NCBI GenBank assembly: GCA_947458455.1
Contig: CANGYJ010000001.1
Coordinates: 310,001-374,000, forward strand
Direction: 5' to 3'
Source: Verrucomicrobiaceae bacterium
GTDB taxonomy: Bacteria; Verrucomicrobiota; Verrucomicrobiia; Verrucomicrobiales; Verrucomicrobiaceae
DNA: 64,000 bases
Numbering within the stretch: position 1 is the first letter of the stretch; each line of letters begins with the position of its first letter. Shown piece by piece: positions 38,328 through 48,054 of this stretch. The notes under the pieces are model-generated. The model was not told the origin of the DNA and made no database searches. It saw only the letters and a program-made list of their open reading frames with translations. Made by a program: the position numbers and the translations under genes.

Positions 38328-38627
38328 ATGAAACGCGAAAAACTCACTGAACCTCAAATCGACGCCGAAATGGCCTCGCTCTCGGTTTTTGGCGGCTGGC
38401 GGCTCGAAAATGGCCTGCTGGTCAAAGAATTCCGCTTTGCCAGTTACCTCGATGGTGTGCGTTTTGCCTGCCGAGTGGCCGAGGCGGCGGAAAGCATGGA
38501 CCACCACCCCGATCTGACGATTTCCTGGCGGCGGGTGCTCTTTCGTGTGAGCACCCACAGCGCCCAGGGCCTCACAGAGCTGGATTTCGAGCTGGCAAGG
38601 CGGGCGGAGGATCAGATGGCGAGGTAA
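38328..38627 (+). CDS. 4a-hydroxytetrahydrobiopterin dehydratase family
   Basis: FASYLDGVRFACRVAEAAESMDHHPDLTISWRRVLFRVSTHSAQGLTELDFELAR. Confidence 0.9.
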   Translation: MKREKLTEPQIDAEMASLSVFGGWRLENGLLVKEFRFASYLDGVRFACRVAEAAESMDHHPDLTISWRRVLFRVSTHSAQGLTELDFELARRAEDQMAR

Positions 38628-39136
38628 TCCCGCATTTCGTAGAGCTTGGGGTCGCGGACGGGCTCTTGGCGGGCCGCTTTCACGCGGCTGAGCATCTGCG
38701 AAAAGAGGGCATCGCCCGCTCCACCTTCATCGAGGTCGCCGAACTGCTCCTCCAGCTTCTCCGGGTCTTCGCCCGCTTCGAGACGGCGCACCATCTCACG
38801 CAACTCCGGCGGGGCTTTATCGCCCATCACCGAGGTCATTTTGCGCATGAAATGGCCGAGCTGCTTGGGATCGGGGTTGTTCTCGTCGAGGCCACCCATG
38901 TCCCGCTCCATCTCCGCCATGAAGGCGTCCATTTTCGACTCGTCGAGGCCGTCAAAGGGATCATCGGCGGATTCCTCCTTCGCCTTGCCGATGACCGCAA
39001 ACCGCGAAACCCGCCGCTCCATGCGCAAAGCCGGGCCGTCGGGGCATTTCGGCAGCTTGTCCTTCATGGCCAGCGAGCGGGCGAGGAAGGAGTAGAGCTT
39101 GTTGTTGTCTGGGCAGTAGAACTCGTAGATCGGCAT
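38612..39136 (-). CDS. FmdB-type zinc-ribbon-like regulatory protein
   Basis: MPIYEFYCPDNNKLYSFLARSL...LPKCPDGPALRMERRVSRFAVI (FmdB-like start, partly degenerate ribbon). Confidence 0.65.
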   Translation of the reverse strand: MPIYEFYCPDNNKLYSFLARSLAMKDKLPKCPDGPALRMERRVSRFAVIGKAKEESADDPFDGLDESKMDAFMAEMERDMGGLDENNPDPKQLGHFMRKMTSVMGDKAPPELREMVRRLEAGEDPEKLEEQFGDLDEGGAGDALFSQMLSRVKAARQEPVRDPKLYEMRDYLAI

Positions 39137-39159
39137 GGCGGGTGAATGGGGTGGAAATT

Positions 39160-39768
39160 TCAAGCTGCCTTCTCAGGGGACATCCGCCGGATGAAAAACA
39201 CGACCGCCAGGCCAGTGAGCACGCCTAGGGCCATGCTCGGCGGGATGTCGGAGGGCCAATGAGCCCCGCAATAGATGCGGGACCAGGCCACGGCGGCGGC
39301 GAGAAGGTAGATGCCGAGGCCGATGCGGCGGTAAAAGCAGGCCACGACGGTGGCGACGGCAAACATGTTCACCGTGTGGCTGGAGGGGAAGGACTTCCCG
39401 CGCAGTTCGCCACGCGGGCGGCTAATTTCCTTCGTGGGAGGCGCAAAAAGTCGCATTACCGCCGGTGTGGCCGGGGCGAGGTCACGCACGATGACGCCTT
39501 CGATCGCATCCCGAGGACGCACACGGCCGACGAGTTTTTTGAGGGTATTGGAGACCAGTGCATCACCGATGCCGATGGCGAGCGCCGCGCAGAGAAACAT
39601 GACGCGTGCCTTTAGCCCGCCGCGCATCACGAGCACGAGTGCCACCAGGACGAGCGGTGGCATCCAGGCCTCAATGGCGGAGATGGCGGGCATGGCGTAA
39701 TCCAGCCAGCCAGCGGACCACGTTTGATTGATGAGGCGGAGTAAATCGAGGTCCCAGGCGTGATTCAT
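39160..39768 (-). CDS. PAP2-family phosphatase
   Basis: KKLVGRVRPRDAI, GKSFPSSHTVNMFAVA, WSRIYCGAHWPSDIPPSMALG. Confidence 0.9.
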   Translation of the reverse strand: MNHAWDLDLLRLINQTWSAGWLDYAMPAISAIEAWMPPLVLVALVLVMRGGLKARVMFLCAALAIGIGDALVSNTLKKLVGRVRPRDAIEGVIVRDLAPATPAVMRLFAPPTKEISRPRGELRGKSFPSSHTVNMFAVATVVACFYRRIGLGIYLLAAAVAWSRIYCGAHWPSDIPPSMALGVLTGLAVVFFIRRMSPEKAA

Positions 39769-41288
39769 GAGGGGCGGATGGCTTTCCAGGTTTTCAGTTT
39801 CACGCCGCGAAACACGCCAAACTGCCGCGTCTCCCCGCCCAGCGGGATGGTCATTCTTCCGAGGGCTTCGAGCCGCTCGAAGCAGTCAGAGAATTCCACC
39901 GGCATCACGGTGGTCTCATCCGCACCGGGCACCAGAATCAGCGCATCCTGGCCGAGTCGCTCCTCCGGGCCGGGCCAGATTTCATACTGCGATTGCGGAA
40001 AGGCGGTCGGCTCCCAGCGATACACCCGTGGATGGCTGGGCATATAAAAAGCCATCCAGGCGGCGTGGTAACGATGCCCCAAAGCCATGACGAAGGTGTT
40101 TTCACGCTCTGGCATCTTTTGCAGCCAGGTCTCCGCCGCGATACCCGTCTCACGCCAGCCGCGAAGTCCGGCCACTTTCTTGATCGATTTCAATTCCGTG
40201 AGCATCACCACGATCACGGCCAGGTGAATCACCACCGCCAAACCGCCCGCGATGCGCAGCGACCAGCGACACCAAGTTTCACGTCCGTTTTCCAGCAGCC
40301 AAGCCGCTGTGAGGATGATCGCAGGGACGAAGAAGGCGGCGGGCCAGTTCGGATTGATGCGCTGGCGCAGGGCGAGAATGGCAAAACAGGCCATCGCCGG
40401 CCCTGCCCAGAGCCAGAGGTAACTATGCGGCCTGGAAAGCCCTCGCAGGCCGCGAAAGGTCTGCCAAAGAGCCGCCACCATCGCGACGAAAAGCACCGGC
40501 GTGTAGACCAGCGCCTGGAGGCCGATGTTTTCTGCGGTACGGCCTAGCCACTTGCTGAAGGTCGGCGTCGAGGAGGCGTCGAAATGGTGCTTCGTATGCT
40601 CCAGCGTGATCCAGCCATGCTGCTCATTCCACCAGAGCACCGGCAGGATGAAGAGCAGACCTAGCACGGCGGCAGCCCAAAAGCCCGCTCGTTTGAGCAA
40701 ACCACGATCTTCCGGCGAAACGGCCGCGAAGACGATCATGAGCAGGGGGAAGACGAGCATCATCTGCTTGCTCAGGCAGCCAAAGCCGATCACCAGGCCC
40801 AGCAGCAGCCAGCGCCCAAATTTCTCCGGAGCCTCCACTGCCCGCCAAAAGAGCCACAGTGCCGCCGTCCAGGCCAACAGCAGCGGAGCATCAATGGTGA
40901 GCAGAAGGCACAAGCCCGCATTGCCCGGCGTGAGCACCATCAGCAGCGCCGCGAGGGCTGCCACACGCTCGCCCAGAAGATCGCGGGCCAGCCGCCAGGT
41001 GATGAGCAGCGTCATCAGGCCCAGCAGCAGAGCCGCCAGACGGATGCCCCATTCCGCATCGCCCGTGAGCCAGCCGATCAGGCCCATCATCCATCCAATC
41101 ATCGGCGGCTTGGAATAATAACCCCAATCGGGCTGGCGACCCCAGTCCCAGTAGTAAGCCTCGTCGCCGGCGAGATCAGCTCCGTTCACCACTGCCAGCA
41201 GCATGACCAGCCGCACGAGCACGATGCCGCCCAGCCAAAGCCACAGGCGCTTGCCGCGCAGGTTGTCCAAAAGCGAATCCCAAGTCAT
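39765..41288 (-). CDS. GT39/ArnT-like membrane glycosyltransferase
   Basis: VNGADLAGDEAYYWDWGRQPDWGYYSKPPMIGWMMGLIGWLTGDAEWGIRLAALLLG, multiple TM helices; overlaps PAP2 start by 4 bp. Confidence 0.88.
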   Translation of the reverse strand: MTWDSLLDNLRGKRLWLWLGGIVLVRLVMLLAVVNGADLAGDEAYYWDWGRQPDWGYYSKPPMIGWMMGLIGWLTGDAEWGIRLAALLLGLMTLLITWRLARDLLGERVAALAALLMVLTPGNAGLCLLLTIDAPLLLAWTAALWLFWRAVEAPEKFGRWLLLGLVIGFGCLSKQMMLVFPLLMIVFAAVSPEDRGLLKRAGFWAAAVLGLLFILPVLWWNEQHGWITLEHTKHHFDASSTPTFSKWLGRTAENIGLQALVYTPVLFVAMVAALWQTFRGLRGLSRPHSYLWLWAGPAMACFAILALRQRINPNWPAAFFVPAIILTAAWLLENGRETWCRWSLRIAGGLAVVIHLAVIVVMLTELKSIKKVAGLRGWRETGIAAETWLQKMPERENTFVMALGHRYHAAWMAFYMPSHPRVYRWEPTAFPQSQYEIWPGPEERLGQDALILVPGADETTVMPVEFSDCFERLEALGRMTIPLGGETRQFGVFRGVKLKTWKAIRPS

Positions 41289-41401
41289 CCGCCTTCCTAA
41301 ACAGGCCTGCGGGCTTTGTTTCAAGCCCGGCGTGAAATCAAACGCGTCGCGAAGCAGATTCGCGGCTGGCGATGACGGCGGAACCTCCTACCATGCCCAG
41401 C

Positions 41402-41722
41402 ATGCACTCGGTTCTCGTTGTTTTATGTACCTTTCCAGATGTCCAAAAGGCCCGCGAAGTCGGCACGGCTCTTGTGGAGGCGCAGTTGGCAGCCTGCGTG
41501 AATCTGCTGCCGGGCATCGAATCCATTTACCGGTGGCAGGGGGCCGTGGAAAGGGCAGGGGAGGTACTGGCGGTGTTTAAAACGACCTCCGGAGCTTGGC
41601 CCGCGTTTGAGAACAAACTGCGGGAACTGCATCCCTACGACGTGCCGGAGATCGTGGCGCTGCGCCCAGAGCAGGTGGCGGAGAGTTATGCACGCTGGGT
41701 GATGGTGGAGACGAAGGCATGA
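41402..41722 (+). CDS. cutA: CutA-family divalent cation tolerance protein
   Basis: MHSVLVVLCTFPDVQKAREVGTALVEAQLAACVNLLPGIESIYRWQGAVERAGEVLAVFKTT...ELHPYDVPEIVAL. Confidence 0.92.
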   Translation: MHSVLVVLCTFPDVQKAREVGTALVEAQLAACVNLLPGIESIYRWQGAVERAGEVLAVFKTTSGAWPAFENKLRELHPYDVPEIVALRPEQVAESYARWVMVETKA

Positions 41723-41747
41723 ATTGAAAATCCCGTCACGAGACGTT

Positions 41748-42614
41748 ATGACTGACGATATGCCCCCCTCGATCCTGCCTGATAACCCTTTCCCAGGAAT
41801 GAATCCCTATCTCGAGCACTCGTGGGGGGGCGTTCACACTGCCTTGCTGGTAAGAATACAGGATGTTTTGGCCGAAAAATTGCCCCTCGGACTTTTGGCT
41901 AGGCCAGAGGAGGGTGTGATGCTTGAAATCGATGATGAGGATGCATGGAAAGATGGCTCGCCCAGCCGTTACCGCGTCGATCTTGGCATTTCCGAGGAGT
42001 GGAAGCAGGGCTTGCCGCCGGGCTGGCGTCCTGATGGTGAGAAGGAAGCGGTGCTGGCGGAGCCGCTGGTGATCGAGAGAGTGGACGAGCCAGAGACGCA
42101 GCGGTGGCTGGAGATTCGCGAATCTGGCGGCCGGCTGGTAACAATTATCGAGGTGCTCAGCCCGACGAACAAAGGTTCGAAGCATGATGCCTATCGGAAG
42201 CGTCGTCGGCGCTTTCAAAGCTCTGGGGTCAATGTGGTGGAGATCGATCTGCTGCGAGCAGGCGGCCATGCTGTGGCGGTGCAGGACAACGCCTGCCGTT
42301 GGGAGGATGGTGCCGTGCCGGATTACCTCGTCTGCGTGTGGCGGGCGGTGCGGCCGAGGAAATTCGAGGTGTATCGCTGGCGCTTGAGGGAGCGGTTGCC
42401 GTGCTTCCGCGTGCCGCTGCGACCTACGGACCCGGATGTGGCACTCGATTTGCAGCCGCTGATCGATACGATCCACCGCACGGGCCGCTACTACATGCTC
42501 AACTATGCGAAACCGCTCAAGCCAGAGCTTTCTGCTGAAGACAAGGCTTGGGTGGCGGATCAATTGAACGCAGCGGGGCTGAGGAGTGAGCCAACGGCGG
42601 AAACCCGCCCTTGA
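41748..42614 (+). CDS. DUF4058 family protein
   Basis: NPFPGMNPYLEHSWGGVHTALLVRIQDVLAEKLPLGLLARPEEGVMLEI; LVTIIEVLSPTNK. Confidence 0.85.
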   Translation: MTDDMPPSILPDNPFPGMNPYLEHSWGGVHTALLVRIQDVLAEKLPLGLLARPEEGVMLEIDDEDAWKDGSPSRYRVDLGISEEWKQGLPPGWRPDGEKEAVLAEPLVIERVDEPETQRWLEIRESGGRLVTIIEVLSPTNKGSKHDAYRKRRRRFQSSGVNVVEIDLLRAGGHAVAVQDNACRWEDGAVPDYLVCVWRAVRPRKFEVYRWRLRERLPCFRVPLRPTDPDVALDLQPLIDTIHRTGRYYMLNYAKPLKPELSAEDKAWVADQLNAAGLRSEPTAETRP

Positions 42615-42681
42615 AGATGCGGGGCCGTGGGGAATAATCGGCTCGTCGTTATTCCCCACTCTCCTCCTTTCATCGTCACCC

Positions 42682-44886
42682 ATGCCGGACCCGAGCCAAT
42701 TCAGGCACTACCAGATCGTCCAGGACGCCGACGGCAACAACGTCGAGCTGGTGCGCAATGCGGAGCAGGTGGCGGTGCTGGCCTTTGACACCCAACGGCT
42801 CGAATACGTCCACTGCCATGTGCTGCTCGAGCCGCTGGCGAATCGCGGCGCCTTCGAGGACGCCTGCCGAAAGGTCCAGCGTGCGGGCCACCCGGCCATG
42901 GCGCGAGTGATCGAATATGGTGAGGACGAGGGAAATCCTTTCTACATCACCTCGAACATCGACGGCGAATCGCTGCGCACCTTCCTCATGCGGCTCACGG
43001 ACATGCCCTGCTGGCTGGCGGTGATGCTGGCCTGCCGCTCGCTGGAGACGGCGGTGGCGGTGGCGGAGCGTGGAGATTTCCTCACGGATCAGCCCTTGGA
43101 TCATTTCCGCGTCGTGCAGACTGGGCCGCAGACGGTGCAGGTGCTGGCGGCCGATCTTCGCGTACTGGACAATGGCGGTGCGAAGAAGCGAGCGCTGAAA
43201 AGCGGCTTTGAGAAGCAGGCGAAGTTCTTGAAGGCTTTTCTTCTTGAGCAGGCAGGTGGGAAAGTGACACTGCCCGATCATCCGGTGCCCGCGCCGGAGT
43301 TCATGGAGCTGCTCGGAGCCTGTCTTTTTAATACTGGTCCTGGTGTAACGGTGGCGATTCGGGATCTGAAAAACCAGCTTCTCAAACTCTCGCCCGAGCA
43401 TCTTTCCGGCGAGATTCCCACCGCGCAAAAGCCGCGTGCGCTGCTGGCCCCGCTGCTGGCGAGTTATCAGGATGTGGCGCGTGGAGTGGTGAATCTGGTG
43501 CGCATTCAAAGCCAGCGTCTCGACATGGCCAATCCTTACAGCATGCGCGGCACCCTCACGAAGGCGGGTCGCGGGGTGTTGATTGAGCAGGTGCCACCGG
43601 CCCGTGTGTGCTGCCCACAGGTGCTTTCTGCTGATCAGGCCGCACTCAAGGTCACGAAGAAGCGGGAAAACACCGCGCTCATCACCGTGGCGCTGGTGAA
43701 CGAAGCCGAAGGCACCACCTGTCTCGTCGAGGAAGTGGCGGAAGGCATCAGCCTGGCGGATTTACTCAAGGAACGCCGCTCGCTGGAGACGCAGGAGGCT
43801 TACCTCGTGCTCGCCGGTCTCGATACACCGCTCACGCAGCTCGACGCCGCCAACCTCACCATCGGCAAACTTCGCCTGGAGGACATTTTTTTGCTCACCG
43901 GCCTGCCTCGCGAGGATGCTCGCTGTGCGAAGCTGCTCGTCTCGAAGCTCAACGAATGGCCGGCCTTCAATCTGGTCGTGCGGGCGCATCCCACGCTCGC
44001 CTCGATGGTGGGTCGCGGCACCGATCCAGCCGTTTTGCTGCCGCAGGTGGCCATCAAATCGGACACGCTGTGGCATGGCGGTTGGCTCGCGGCGCTCACA
44101 AAACTGCTCATCGGCCTCGAATCCCCCGTCGGCGTGCAGGCGGAGCTTTCCGGCAATTCTCGCGAACGTGAAACCGTCGCTCGCTTGCTCGATGAAGAGA
44201 TCGCGAAGGTCTTCGATGGAAAGCCGGGCACGCGGGGTGATTTCCTCGCCCGCTACGCTCGTGTGATTCAGCATCATGATTTGGTGAAGCCATCCACGGA
44301 ACTGTCCGTCACAGCGGACATGGATCGCATTCAGCCCAAGTCTCGCGGCAAAAGCGCCACCCGCAGCGTTTCCGCCCCACTCAATCGGGATGCCGTGCCG
44401 CCCGTTGCCGGTGCCTTGACGAGCGGCAGCATCGTAGCCTCACCGGAGACGAATTCGATCGGCTTTGCCGAGCTGCTGTTCCGCAGTGGCGGGGGCGAGC
44501 CAGCGCCGCCGGATTCACCGGACTGGGCCAAAGCTGCCGCAGGAGCCCCACCGACGCTGCCGGAGTATCTGCTACCCAGTGATGAAGTTCCCCAATGGCT
44601 GAAAACAGCGGTCTTCATCGGTGGCTCGATGATTCTTGGTGCTTTTTGCGCCCACCTTTCCGGCAAGGCTCTCTGGCTCAAAAAACAGGACGAGCTCAAA
44701 AACGCCCCCGCAGCCATCGCCGTGCCCAAACAGGCTCCTACTCCGCCGAAAGCCCTTCCGGTGCCGGATGATGTGCCTCTCACGCCAACGGCTGAAACGC
44801 CCTCCAAAGGCCCTGGTATGTCCCTTTCACTACCAGCGGGTGCCACCGGCCTCCGCGATCAGCTCAGCCGGGAGCCCGCGAAGTAG
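42682..44886 (+). CDS. Protein-kinase-like membrane protein, probable (tandem?) pseudokinase
   Basis: VAVLAFDTQRLEYVHCHVLLEPLANRGAFEDACRKVQRAGHPAMARVIEYGEDEGNPFYITSNIDGESLRTFL resembles a Hanks kinase N-lobe without catalytic motifs; C-terminal TM helix. Confidence 0.55.
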   Translation: MPDPSQFRHYQIVQDADGNNVELVRNAEQVAVLAFDTQRLEYVHCHVLLEPLANRGAFEDACRKVQRAGHPAMARVIEYGEDEGNPFYITSNIDGESLRTFLMRLTDMPCWLAVMLACRSLETAVAVAERGDFLTDQPLDHFRVVQTGPQTVQVLAADLRVLDNGGAKKRALKSGFEKQAKFLKAFLLEQAGGKVTLPDHPVPAPEFMELLGACLFNTGPGVTVAIRDLKNQLLKLSPEHLSGEIPTAQKPRALLAPLLASYQDVARGVVNLVRIQSQRLDMANPYSMRGTLTKAGRGVLIEQVPPARVCCPQVLSADQAALKVTKKRENTALITVALVNEAEGTTCLVEEVAEGISLADLLKERRSLETQEAYLVLAGLDTPLTQLDAANLTIGKLRLEDIFLLTGLPREDARCAKLLVSKLNEWPAFNLVVRAHPTLASMVGRGTDPAVLLPQVAIKSDTLWHGGWLAALTKLLIGLESPVGVQAELSGNSRERETVARLLDEEIAKVFDGKPGTRGDFLARYARVIQHHDLVKPSTELSVTADMDRIQPKSRGKSATRSVSAPLNRDAVPPVAGALTSGSIVASPETNSIGFAELLFRSGGGEPAPPDSPDWAKAAAGAPPTLPEYLLPSDEVPQWLKTAVFIGGSMILGAFCAHLSGKALWLKKQDELKNAPAAIAVPKQAPTPPKALPVPDDVPLTPTAETPSKGPGMSLSLPAGATGLRDQLSREPAK

Positions 44887-44890
44887 TGGC

Positions 44891-45862
44891 ATGACACCGC
44901 TGGAGCATTTCGAGCATCTTCTGGCCCGGCCGGAGCCGTTGCTGGCGCTGGCGCCGATGCAAGATGTCACGGACCGCGCCTTCTGGGAGCTCATCAGCCG
45001 CTACGGCGGTGCAGATGTGTATTACACCGAGTACTTCCGCGTCCACCCAGACTCCCATTTGGAAAGGTGGATCCTCGAATCCATCACCGAGAATCCCACC
45101 GCCCGCCCCGTCGTGGCGCAGATGATCGGCAATGACATTCCCTCGCTCGTCCGTGGAGCCAAAGAACTCCAGCAGCATGCCGTGGCCGCCATTGATCTGA
45201 ATCTCGGCTGCCCTGCACCCATCGTGTATCGCAAATGCGCGGGCGGTGGCCTGCTACGGGATGTGCCGCGCATCGAGGGCATCCTCGGGGCTTTGCGTGA
45301 GGCCGTGGAGGTGAAATTCACCGTGAAGACAAGGCTCGGTTTCGATGACACGGAGACCATCGATGCCCTCGTGCCGCTGTTTGCGAAGCATGGCGTCGAT
45401 CTCGTGACCATTCATGGCCGCACCGTCACGCAGATGTATCGCGAAGGCGTGCGCTACGATCTCATCGGCACGGCCCGCGAGAGACTTCCATGCCCGGTGC
45501 TTGCCAATGGAAACATCGGCACCCACCACGATGCGGAGGCCGTCACGAACCAAACGGGCGTTCGCGGTCTCATGCTCGGACGTGGAGCCATCCGCAATCC
45601 CTGGCTCTTCGAGCAAATCCGCCAGCATGGACGTGGCGAGGAGGTCCATCAGCCGTCACCTGAACAACGGCTGGCCTATGTGGAGGAGCTTTACGAATGC
45701 GTCACCGTCCCGGCCACGCGTGAGATCGATCAGGTGAACCGCGTGAAGAAGCATCTCAGCTTCTTCGGCCCCGGTTTGAGAGACGCGGAGACCTTTCTCC
45801 ATGACATGCGCCGCTGCACCACCCGCGCCGCGTTGCGCGAGGTGTGCGAGAGATGCTTCTAA
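44891..45862 (+). CDS. dus: tRNA-dihydrouridine synthase
   Basis: LLALAPMQDVTDRAFWELISRYGGADVYYTEYFRV; AIDLNLGCPAPIVYRKCAGGGLL; LVTIHGRTVTQMY; GLMLGRGAIRNPWLF. Confidence 0.94.
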   Translation: MTPLEHFEHLLARPEPLLALAPMQDVTDRAFWELISRYGGADVYYTEYFRVHPDSHLERWILESITENPTARPVVAQMIGNDIPSLVRGAKELQQHAVAAIDLNLGCPAPIVYRKCAGGGLLRDVPRIEGILGALREAVEVKFTVKTRLGFDDTETIDALVPLFAKHGVDLVTIHGRTVTQMYREGVRYDLIGTARERLPCPVLANGNIGTHHDAEAVTNQTGVRGLMLGRGAIRNPWLFEQIRQHGRGEEVHQPSPEQRLAYVEELYECVTVPATREIDQVNRVKKHLSFFGPGLRDAETFLHDMRRCTTRAALREVCERCF

Positions 45863-45912
45863 AAAACCTCTCCTCTTGACCTCGCGGGCTGGCTTGACCA
45901 CTTGGCGGCCGC

Positions 45913-47940
45913 ATGAAGCCCAACCACGCTCTCCTCGCCCTGCTTTTCGCCGTCACCGCCCTCGCGGATGGCCCCAAGGACAACACCGCCGAAAATGTGC
46001 GCCCCGTTCCACCACCCGGCGTGGCGGTGCCAGAGGCGGATAAGGCACGACTCACCGAAGGCCTTACCAAGCTCCGTGCCGCCATCGAAGAGGCAGCCAA
46101 AGCGCAGGCGAAGAACCCACGGCTCGCCGATCTTCTCCCCGATGTGGAGATTTATCACAAGGCCGTCGATTGGGCGCTGCGCTACAACGAGGTCCATAAA
46201 CTGCCCGAGCTGAAATCCGCCGATGAAGCCCTCGCGGAAGGTTTGAAGCGTGCCGCCGCTTTGAAGGAAGGGAAATCGCCTTGGACGCAGCAGAAGGGCC
46301 TCGTCGTGCGTGCCTATCGTTCCAAGATTGACGGCAGCGTGCAGCCTTACGGGTTGGTGATTCCCGAGTCGTATATCGGTGCTCCAGTGCGTACGGACAT
46401 CTGGTGCCACGGTCGCGGCGAGACGCTCAGCGAACTGGCTTTCATCGATCAACGCAGCAAGCAGGTCGGCAATGTGCAGCCCCAAGGTACCATCGTATTG
46501 CATCCCTATGGCCGCTACTGCTGCGCCAACAAGTTCGCGGGCGAAGTGGATCTGCTCGAAGCGCTGGAGCACGCCCAAAAGTTCTACGCCATCGACGAGG
46601 ACCGCATCGTCATGCGCGGCTTCAGCATGGGCGGCGCGGCGGCCTGGCAGTTCGCGGTGCATTACGCCGATAAGTGGTGCGCGGCGAATCCCGGCGCGGG
46701 CTTTGCCGAGACGGCCGAATTCCTCGGCGGCTTCCAGAGCGAGGATGTGACCAATGCCTCGTGGTTTCAAAAGAAGCTCTGGCATTGGTATGATGCCACG
46801 GACAATGCCCTGAACCTCGAAATGTGCCCCACCGTGGCCTACAGCGGTGAAATCGACAAGCAGAAACAAGCTGCCGACATCATGGAGCGGTCGCTGCGTG
46901 GTGAGCAGGTCGATCTGATGCACATCATCGGCCCACAGACCGGCCACAAGATCCATCCCGATTCGCTCATCGAGATCGAGAAGCGCCTCGCGGACATCTG
47001 CGCCGTTGGTCGCGATCGCAATCCGCAGGAAGTGCATCTCTCCACCTGGCATTTGCGTTACAACCGCATGAACTGGGTCGTGGTCGATGCCTTGGAGGAG
47101 CACTGGGTGCGCGGTCGCATCCACGCTCGCGTCATCAGCCCCACGGAAGTGGCGGTGCGGTTGCAGAACATTAGCGCCTTCACCTTCGACATGCCGGCCG
47201 GGCATTCGACGCTCTGGGCGCTCGAAAAAGTGAAAGTCATCCTCGAAGGCCAGCCTCTCAATGTCTCACGTCCGAAGTCCGACCGCTCTTGGCGTGTGCA
47301 TTTCCGCCTCGTGGACGGCCGCTGGCGGCAGGCGCTCAGCCCCGAGCTGGAGGATCAGGGCAAGCTCATCAAAAAGCACGGCCTCAGCGGCCCCATCGAC
47401 GATGCCTTCATGGACAAATTCCTCTTCGTGAAGCCCACCCAAGCCGCTTGGAATGAAAAAATGGATGCCTGGAGCAAGGCCGAACTCGAACGAGCGCAGT
47501 TTGAATGGCGTCGTCAGTTCCGCGGTGATGCCCCCATGAAGGACGACACCGCCATCAGCGAGGCCGACATCGCCGCGAACAACCTCATCCTGTGGGGCGA
47601 TCCCTCCAGCAATGCCGTCCTCGCCAAAATCGCCGACAAGCTGCCCATCCAGTGGTCTCAGGGTAAACTCACCGTCAACGGCAAGGACTACGACGCCACT
47701 AGCCACGCCCCCGTTTTGATCTTCCCGAACCCGCTGAATCCCGCGAAGTATGTCGTGCTCAACAGCAGCTTCACCTACCGCGAATACGATTACCTCAACA
47801 ACGCCCGCCAGATCCCCAAACTACCCGATTGGGCCGTGATCGACCTCAGCAAGCCTAAGACTTCCCAAGCCCCCGGCGGCATCGCCGAGGCCGGCTTCTT
47901 CGGCGAGAAATGGGAATGGAAGGCTGCTCCGACGAAGTAA
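45913..47940 (+). CDS. Secreted alpha/beta hydrolase, prolyl-oligopeptidase-like
   Basis: Signal peptide; WCHGRGETLSELAFI; DRIVMRGFSMGGAAAWQFAVHYADKW; IIGPQTGHKI. Confidence 0.8.
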   Translation: MKPNHALLALLFAVTALADGPKDNTAENVRPVPPPGVAVPEADKARLTEGLTKLRAAIEEAAKAQAKNPRLADLLPDVEIYHKAVDWALRYNEVHKLPELKSADEALAEGLKRAAALKEGKSPWTQQKGLVVRAYRSKIDGSVQPYGLVIPESYIGAPVRTDIWCHGRGETLSELAFIDQRSKQVGNVQPQGTIVLHPYGRYCCANKFAGEVDLLEALEHAQKFYAIDEDRIVMRGFSMGGAAAWQFAVHYADKWCAANPGAGFAETAEFLGGFQSEDVTNASWFQKKLWHWYDATDNALNLEMCPTVAYSGEIDKQKQAADIMERSLRGEQVDLMHIIGPQTGHKIHPDSLIEIEKRLADICAVGRDRNPQEVHLSTWHLRYNRMNWVVVDALEEHWVRGRIHARVISPTEVAVRLQNISAFTFDMPAGHSTLWALEKVKVILEGQPLNVSRPKSDRSWRVHFRLVDGRWRQALSPELEDQGKLIKKHGLSGPIDDAFMDKFLFVKPTQAAWNEKMDAWSKAELERAQFEWRRQFRGDAPMKDDTAISEADIAANNLILWGDPSSNAVLAKIADKLPIQWSQGKLTVNGKDYDATSHAPVLIFPNPLNPAKYVVLNSSFTYREYDYLNNARQIPKLPDWAVIDLSKPKTSQAPGGIAEAGFFGEKWEWKAAPTK

Positions 47941-47963
47941 CTTCAATCCGCCTCCGTCTCTGC

Positions 47964-48002
47964 CTCCGCCTCCGACTCAAACGTGTCGAGTCGGAGGCGG
48001 AG
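47964..48002. terminator. Strong hairpin, possible terminator
   Basis: Perfect 15-bp stem CTCCGCCTCCGACTC / GAGTCGGAGGCGGAG (47964-47978, 47988-48002), 9-nt loop; no clear poly-T tract. Confidence 0.5.
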
Positions 48003-48054
48003 TAGGAGTCGGAGGAAGATTCTGCTCACCTCTCACGATTCACTTTCACGCTCC

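Noticed and set aside
36470-38350. 626-aa plus-strand ORF
   Set aside because: Shadow ORF antisense to lepA; Asp/Glu/Val-rich with no family features.
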